A DNA stretch of 64,000 nucleotides from Nakaseomyces glabratus (taxonomy: Eukaryota > Ascomycota > Saccharomycetes > Saccharomycetales > Saccharomycetaceae): positions 806,001-870,000 of the forward strand of contig NC_088963.1 of NCBI RefSeq assembly GCF_010111755.1. Direction: 5' to 3'. Position 1 is the stretch's first letter. Each line of letters opens with the position of its first letter. Of this stretch, positions 59,241 through 64,000 are shown in pieces. Both the position numbers and the translations under genes were made by a program. The notes below the pieces were generated by a model. It was not told where the DNA came from and made no database searches. It was given only the letters and a program-made list of their open reading frames with translations.

Positions 59241-59834
59241 TCATTCATCTTGCAACAGCTCAAAGGGATTGACACTCTTGCCATTCTCCACTTGTGGTTC
59301 TACAACACTGATATTCGCTTCTTCGGACTTAGTATCGCTAATGAGGCCCTTATCTGTTATATCTTTGGGGTCCTCCGCATTGTTCTCCATCATCTGTGGC
59401 TCTGACTGTGCCTCCCCTGTCATCGCCTCAGTGCTCACTCCATCGCCCGTTGGAACAGACTTTTCTTTTGTTTCGGATCCTGCTGATTTCGCCTTCGATG
59501 ATGGCTCTTGCAACTGAGACAGTTGTTCCAACATATCCTCTTGCTTGGCCCGCAACGCTTGCTCCATAAGTGTCTTGTCCGGTAGAAACTCATACCGACG
59601 CATCGGTAACCCCAATTGGATGTCTTCGCCCGTGAGACTCAACAACGCATTGAACGCTGGTGCCAAGTCACCTCGTGCAGCCAAGAGGATGGCCCGTATA
59701 ATAAGTTTGTCCACGGTTGGAAACGCCTTCACCAACTTCTCATAGTGCACATTCTGCTCAACTTCTGTATTGAGCTGCTTGATGTCCGCAAATACCAAGT
59801 ACTTCTGTAAATATGAATAGCCGTCAATACTCAT
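59241..59834 (-). CDS. Short CUE-domain protein (CUE5/DON1 family)
   Basis: 197 residues from the ATG at 59834 (an upstream in-frame TTG is discounted). A CUE ubiquitin-binding domain lies at about residues 30-70 (YEKLVKAFPTVDKLIIRAILL...AFNALLSL). The usual Met-Phe-Pro is Ala-Phe-Pro and the di-leucine is present. A Gln/Glu helix and an acidic disordered tail follow, ending NPFELLQDE. Cue5 is a receptor for autophagy of ubiquitinated aggregates, and Don1 a meiotic leading-edge protein at the prospore membrane. S. cerevisiae proteins are about 411 and 365 residues, so this is about half length. Position between CCC2 and the BSC2-like gene matches DON1 (YDR273W). Confidence 0.75.
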   Translation of the reverse strand: MSIDGYSYLQKYLVFADIKQLNTEVEQNVHYEKLVKAFPTVDKLIIRAILLAARGDLAPAFNALLSLTGEDIQLGLPMRRYEFLPDKTLMEQALRAKQEDMLEQLSQLQEPSSKAKSAGSETKEKSVPTGDGVSTEAMTGEAQSEPQMMENNAEDPKDITDKGLISDTKSEEANISVVEPQVENGKSVNPFELLQDE

Positions 59835-60146
59835 ATCTTCTTCACTGCTTCTCAAGTCTCTCAAAGAAATGATAGTTCACTCTCATAAAAAAATTACCTT
59901 CGGCTCCTGTCCTCTTTCTTATTGCCTTCTATATTTGATAGTTTTGCAAATTGCATGTTGACACAAAGAAGAGGTATGTGTTCTCGGCTAACAAGCCCAT
60001 CGCCCCGGCTCTTGGAAGTCGCAATTCAAAGCACATATCGAGGCCATGAAAAAGATCAAAGCGAAAAAGTTCTAAATTCTAAGTTCAAAAGTTGTTCTAA
60101 TTGACTAATGTCGGTACTAATTACATGTGTCTATATATTATTATTT
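59835..60146. other. CUE gene promoter / CCC2 3' spacer
   Basis: 312 bp, no gene. GLO2 (YDR272W), which lies here in S. cerevisiae, is absent. Confidence 0.5.
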
Positions 60147-63100
60147 TTACAAAGTCCTTTGTGAGGATAAACTTGTAGGTTGTAGTTCCAAGTCCTGAAT
60201 CTCTATCTCTGTATCATCGCTCATGCCTGTCGATGCTGATCCCAGCAAGCGGTTCAGCTGTTCGGTGCCCTTGGTGTAATATCCATACCCTTTACTCGAA
60301 TGCGAATTCTTAGAAGTGAGTTCAGGCGCTTTCCACCACTTCAACATCAATGAATTTACTACCACACTGACAGAACTGAACGCCATAGCCAATCCAGCAA
60401 CCATTGGGTGTAGTGTGATCCCCCATGGTACGAGAATACCCATGGCAATGGGTAACATGAATACGTTGTAACACAACGCCCAGAACAGATTCAGTTTCAC
60501 TCTACGGAACGTTCTAATAGACAGGTCTAATGCATTTACAACCCCTTTTAATGTGGGCTCGTCGGTGTCTGGATCATTCAAAATCACTATGCCAGCAGCT
60601 TCAATGGCAACCTCAGTCCCAGAGGAAATGGCTATTCCCAAGTCGCTCGTTACCAAGGCCAATGAATCATTGATACCGTCACCAATAAATGCAATAACAC
60701 GCCCTTCTTCTCTTAAATATTCCACAGTTTGCGATTTCCCATCAGGTGTTACTTCACTGTATACATTATTTGGAGGTATGTCAACCATTTCAGCCACTTT
60801 CATAGCCGATTTATGAGTGTCACCTGTCACCATGAATACTTCGTAATTGTTATTGCGCAAATAGCGGATGACATCTTTTGCGTCACTTTTCACTTCATCA
60901 AGTAGCTCGAATCTACCACACACCTTATCATCAATGGCCAAATATGTCACGGTGCATGGGCCAGCTCTACCATACATTTGCCAGAATTCTCCTAACGAGT
61001 CCTCATCCATTAAAGATTTGTTTCCAACAGTAATTCTCAAGGTTTTATCAGCAGCTTTCACAGTGCACTTGATACCTTTACCTGTAATAAGTTGTTCATC
61101 CTCTATAATCATTGAAGTACCTTCGAATGACTCTCCTAATAGATCTCTGCAATATTTTACAACTGCTTTGGAGACTGGATGATCACTTAACGCCTCTGCC
61201 CTCTCAATACATTCTAGATAAAATAAGTTCTTGATCATTTCGGCGTTGCCTACAAACTGTTGAACAGTCATGTGCCCAGTGGTCAATGTACCTGTCTTAT
61301 CAAATACAAAAGTGTTTACCTCGTTGAATTTCTCCAATACATCACCACCTTTAATCAGGACACCATTTTCACTAGCAACACCAGTGCCGACCATTATTGC
61401 AGTTGGTGTAGCAAGCCCCAGTGCACAAGGGCAGGCAACGATGACAACCGAAGTAGCTATTTGTAAACACATATAGAACCTGCTTTCACTAGTCTCACCA
61501 AATATACTTAATTTGGAGATGATTTTCTCGCTTCTAGTTAGAGAAGTCCATACAATAAATGTAAGTAGTGATAGGATCAGCACCGTTGGAACGAAGATTG
61601 ACGCTACATAATCAGTGTATCTCTGAATAGAGGCTTTCTTCAGTTGTGCATTCTTCATTACCTTAATAATATTTGCGAGCTTAGTATCATCACCAACAGA
61701 TGTGACTTCGAAATAAATCAACCCAGAACCATTGATCGTACCACCTGTTACAACTGATCCAATTTCTTTAACCACTAGATTTGTTTCACCAGTCATTAAA
61801 GATTCATCAACCTCAGATATACCTTTTGTGACAATACCATCACTTGGGATCTTAGCACCAGGCTTGACCATGGCAATATCACCAACTTCCAGTAATTCGA
61901 TGCCAATTTCTTGCGTAATTGAGTCATCATCCTTATCAACGATAATGCAGGAAGAAGGTGTCAGTGATATCAATTTAGATAATGCTGTTGACGTTTTGGA
62001 TTTAGCCTTGTTTTCAAGATATTTCCCGATAGAAATATATGCGACAATCATGACAGAGGTATCAAAAATAACTTTCGGAAGTTTCCCCGAGGCTGGTGGC
62101 GATACTATGCATTCGGTCATAGAATATAATGAGAAAAGGTACGCACATGTAGTTGAGAAACACACCAAAGTATCCATTGTACCAGCATAATGCTTCAAGG
62201 ATGCCCATGCAGATTTATAAAAAGTGGCACCAATGACAAATTGCACATAAGAGGCTAGGAAAAAGCCTATGATATCACGGTAATATAAGCCGTTCACAGC
62301 GCCAACTGATGAATAAGGGAAGATTTTATCCTTCATCAGGCTTGGAAACAATGCCGGCAACCCCATGTATAATACCATGGTGACAAATGCTACTATGCAA
62401 GACTTCACACAAGCTGACTTCCAGTAACGTATCTCGCTGGCCTTAGTCAACAAGTTCAACTGTGTGTGCTTATCGAAGGAGACATCTACCACGGCGTTTA
62501 TCCCAAGACTCTCCAGTATGTCAATGATCTTTCGTATACCTATGATCTGGGTGTCAAAGTGTACTGACAAACAGTAATCCTCGGTATTCAAAGCCATATC
62601 GAGTATACCGGCGTTATCCTGTTTGAAACCCCTTAATTTATCTGTTAGCTGATCCAGCTCATTGTCGTCCTTCGAATTGAAACCCAGTAGCCGTAGGTCA
62701 ACGTATTTGGCCCTAGAGTCTGCACCACCCACAGGTTCACTGCTAGAGACAGTACCATCAAACCCGCAATCATCGATGGTCTCCTTGATATCCTCTATAG
62801 CCACCAACTGCGGATCGAAAACTACCGTACACTCCTCTGTCATTAGCGAAACATCGACATCAGAAACACCTTCTATAGCTTCCAACTGCTTGGTCACCGT
62901 GGCCACACACGAACTACATGTCATTCCTTTGATCCCGATAAACCCACGACATAGCGCAGGAGCCATACTCTTCTCCCTAATCAACTCACAATCAAACCCG
63001 CAGTCCTCAACAGCCTCTATAATACCATCAGTCGCTACACTATCCTCACTCACTACTTTGCACTCACTGGTGACCAACGACACATCACAACTGCTCACAC

Positions 63101-63185
63101 CTTCGAGCGCCTCTACTTGCCCAACCACAGCATTCACGCATGACGCACACGTCATGCCCCGCACTATCAACACTACCTCCTTCAT
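60147..63185 (-). CDS. CCC2: CCC2, copper-transporting P1B-type ATPase
   Basis: 1012 residues (S. cerevisiae 1004). Ccc2 takes copper from Atx1 and pumps it into the late Golgi to load the multicopper oxidase Fet3 for iron uptake. Two N-terminal heavy-metal domains carry GMTCASC (Cys 13/16) and GMTCSSC (Cys 90/93). About eight membrane segments include the CPC copper site at residues 585-587. The catalytic Asp is D629 in DKTGTLTTG, with the TGE loop (MTGETN), SDHPVSKAV (nucleotide-site His) and GDGINDSLAL. All catalytic motifs are intact. It lies next to MSW1, as YDR270W lies near YDR268W. Confidence 0.97.
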   Translation of the reverse strand: MKEVVLIVRGMTCASCVNAVVGQVEALEGVSSCDVSLVTSECKVVSEDSVATDGIIEAVEDCGFDCELIREKSMAPALCRGFIGIKGMTCSSCVATVTKQLEAIEGVSDVDVSLMTEECTVVFDPQLVAIEDIKETIDDCGFDGTVSSSEPVGGADSRAKYVDLRLLGFNSKDDNELDQLTDKLRGFKQDNAGILDMALNTEDYCLSVHFDTQIIGIRKIIDILESLGINAVVDVSFDKHTQLNLLTKASEIRYWKSACVKSCIVAFVTMVLYMGLPALFPSLMKDKIFPYSSVGAVNGLYYRDIIGFFLASYVQFVIGATFYKSAWASLKHYAGTMDTLVCFSTTCAYLFSLYSMTECIVSPPASGKLPKVIFDTSVMIVAYISIGKYLENKAKSKTSTALSKLISLTPSSCIIVDKDDDSITQEIGIELLEVGDIAMVKPGAKIPSDGIVTKGISEVDESLMTGETNLVVKEIGSVVTGGTINGSGLIYFEVTSVGDDTKLANIIKVMKNAQLKKASIQRYTDYVASIFVPTVLILSLLTFIVWTSLTRSEKIISKLSIFGETSESRFYMCLQIATSVVIVACPCALGLATPTAIMVGTGVASENGVLIKGGDVLEKFNEVNTFVFDKTGTLTTGHMTVQQFVGNAEMIKNLFYLECIERAEALSDHPVSKAVVKYCRDLLGESFEGTSMIIEDEQLITGKGIKCTVKAADKTLRITVGNKSLMDEDSLGEFWQMYGRAGPCTVTYLAIDDKVCGRFELLDEVKSDAKDVIRYLRNNNYEVFMVTGDTHKSAMKVAEMVDIPPNNVYSEVTPDGKSQTVEYLREEGRVIAFIGDGINDSLALVTSDLGIAISSGTEVAIEAAGIVILNDPDTDEPTLKGVVNALDLSIRTFRRVKLNLFWALCYNVFMLPIAMGILVPWGITLHPMVAGLAMAFSSVSVVVNSLMLKWWKAPELTSKNSHSSKGYGYYTKGTEQLNRLLGSASTGMSDDTEIEIQDLELQPTSLSSQRTL

Positions 63186-63593
63186 CCGTTACCTACTTAT
63201 CTGTAGCCCTTGATCAGAAACATGACATATAGGACCTCTCTCTTCTCTCTTCTTATATACTATTTACAAGGTTTGTGGTCGCCCAATTCCCACCACATTA
63301 ACATTCATGCCTATTATTGCCCAGTTTAAGTGAGACCTTCCAACTTAGTACAGAAACACCCGTACAAGTACACAACACAACACCGCACCCGGATTTTTTT
63401 CTCAACTTTTTTCCCGTCTCTCAGGCCCCTTCTAAACTCAGTTTTGGCACTTTCTGGAAGTGACACCGATAAGGAACTGCATAAGGAACTGCTCATCGCA
63501 AAGGCATGGAAGGTGAAACTTTCGTATTATCCGTTGGCTGGGGTTGGATGCCCGCGACACACACTTGCATTGGTACTATATGAATCCCATAGT
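63186..63593. other. CCC2 promoter / MSW1 3' spacer
   Basis: 408 bp without a convincing gene. It contains an Aft1-type site (separate entry), two tandem GATAAGGAACTGC copies (63470-63493) and a tandem TATATGAATCCCATAGTC near 63579-63612 that runs into the MSW1 end. Confidence 0.5.
63384..63390 (+). promoter_or_regulatory. Candidate Aft1/iron-regulon site for CCC2
   Basis: CGCACCC fits the Aft1 core YRCACCC, about 200 bp upstream of the CCC2 start (site in the opposite orientation to the gene). CCC2 is an Aft1 target in S. cerevisiae. A seven-base match can occur by chance. Confidence 0.4.
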
Positions 63594-64000
63594 CTATATG
63601 AATCCCATAGTCTGCATTGTCTCTTTCATTGTGCTGGCAGCTATCTCTGATGCCCTCTGTGTACCTTGTTGGACGGTGTCGTCGAGAAACTGTGGGTCCT
63701 CCATGTACTGGTGGAACTTCTCTCTAGGAACACGGAGTTCTTCGATGATTACTTCAGAGACGTGTGCCTTCAAGTCCCTGTAGTTATCGAATTTCTGCAA
63801 CTCTTGCTCCACGGCGTGGACGGGTTGCTTCGTAATACCGCTGACAATGTTGATAAGGTTTGAGAGGCCTGGTCTGTGCACCGGGTCGTAGTAGAACTTA
63901 TCGGTGATCGAGTCCGTGCGAGCCTTCTTGATCTTGCGAATGATGGTCTCTGGCGGGTCGTTCACGTATATGACGCCGTCCTGGTTGGGGTCGCTCTTTG
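63594..64000 (-). CDS. MSW1: MSW1, mitochondrial tryptophanyl-tRNA synthetase, C-terminal part
   Basis: The frame runs off the right edge; 135 codons of about 379 are visible. The first residues are KSDPNQDGVIYVNDPPE, preceded by a codon ending CA. This is the end of the class I KMSKS loop followed by the typical TrpRS continuation. The segment TDSITDKFYYDPVHRPGLSNLINI is characteristic of bacterial/mitochondrial TrpRS. The enzyme charges mitochondrial tRNA-Trp. Its position beyond CCC2 matches YDR270W-YDR268W. Confidence 0.93.
   Translation of the reverse strand, partial: KSDPNQDGVIYVNDPPETIIRKIKKARTDSITDKFYYDPVHRPGLSNLINIVSGITKQPVHAVEQELQKFDNYRDLKAHVSEVIIEELRVPREKFHQYMEDPQFLDDTVQQGTQRASEIAASTMKETMQTMGFI

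Overview
This window is chromosomal DNA of a budding yeast of the Saccharomycetaceae that descends from the whole-genome duplication. The gene content and order most resemble the Nakaseomyces (Candida) glabrata group. Three things show this. The genes are compact and almost intron-free, with AT-rich spacers. One ribosomal-protein gene carries a GTATGT...TACTAAC...CAG intron. The order also interleaves genes that in Saccharomyces cerevisiae are split between two duplicated blocks on chromosomes X (YJL) and XI (YKL), flanked by pieces matching YJR and YDR. The species call is inferred from gene order recalled from memory, not from a database search.

Layout. Positions 1-12676 match S. cerevisiae YJR033C-YJR030C: RAV1 (5' end outside the window), CPR7, GEA1 and an RBH1/RBH2-like gene. 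Positions 12677-13981 hold an unusual GC-rich, inverted-repeat-rich island with tandem Rap1-type sites just upstream. From 13982 to 48002 the YKL180-165/YJL177-163 ancestral block runs: RPL17 (intron-containing), COY1, STE3, TOH1 (YJL171C), LST4, ZRT3, TPO5, SNU114, NNK1, MRPL38, KKQ8/HAL5, MRP49, a TPK protein kinase A gene, a YJL163C-like MFS transporter and MCD4. A 3.9-kb gene-poor stretch with one tRNA-Glu(UUC) gene follows. Next come two convergent PIR cell-wall genes, one with a nine-unit PIR repeat array and one with no repeat at all, and a GC-rich YKL162C-like gene. After a synteny break the window ends with genes matching YDR276C-YDR268W: PMP3, a BSC2/IRC23-like small membrane protein, a short CUE-domain protein (CUE5/DON1), CCC2, and the C-terminal part of MSW1 cut by the right edge.

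Functional themes. Much of the window is housekeeping: V-ATPase assembly, Golgi traffic (GEA1, COY1), splicing (SNU114) and mitochondrial translation (MRPL38, MRP49, MSW1). The rest covers nutrient signalling (LST4, NNK1, HAL5/KKQ8, TPK), metal and polyamine transport (ZRT3, CCC2, TPO5) and the cell surface (TOH1, MCD4, PIR genes). I found no transposon, virus, CRISPR array or toxin gene.

The observations most worth follow-up are the GC-rich structured island next to RPL17, the very long branchpoint-to-3'-splice-site distance in RPL17, the PIR-family protein without PIR repeats, and the six-fold D-x-F motif array at the RAV1 C terminus.
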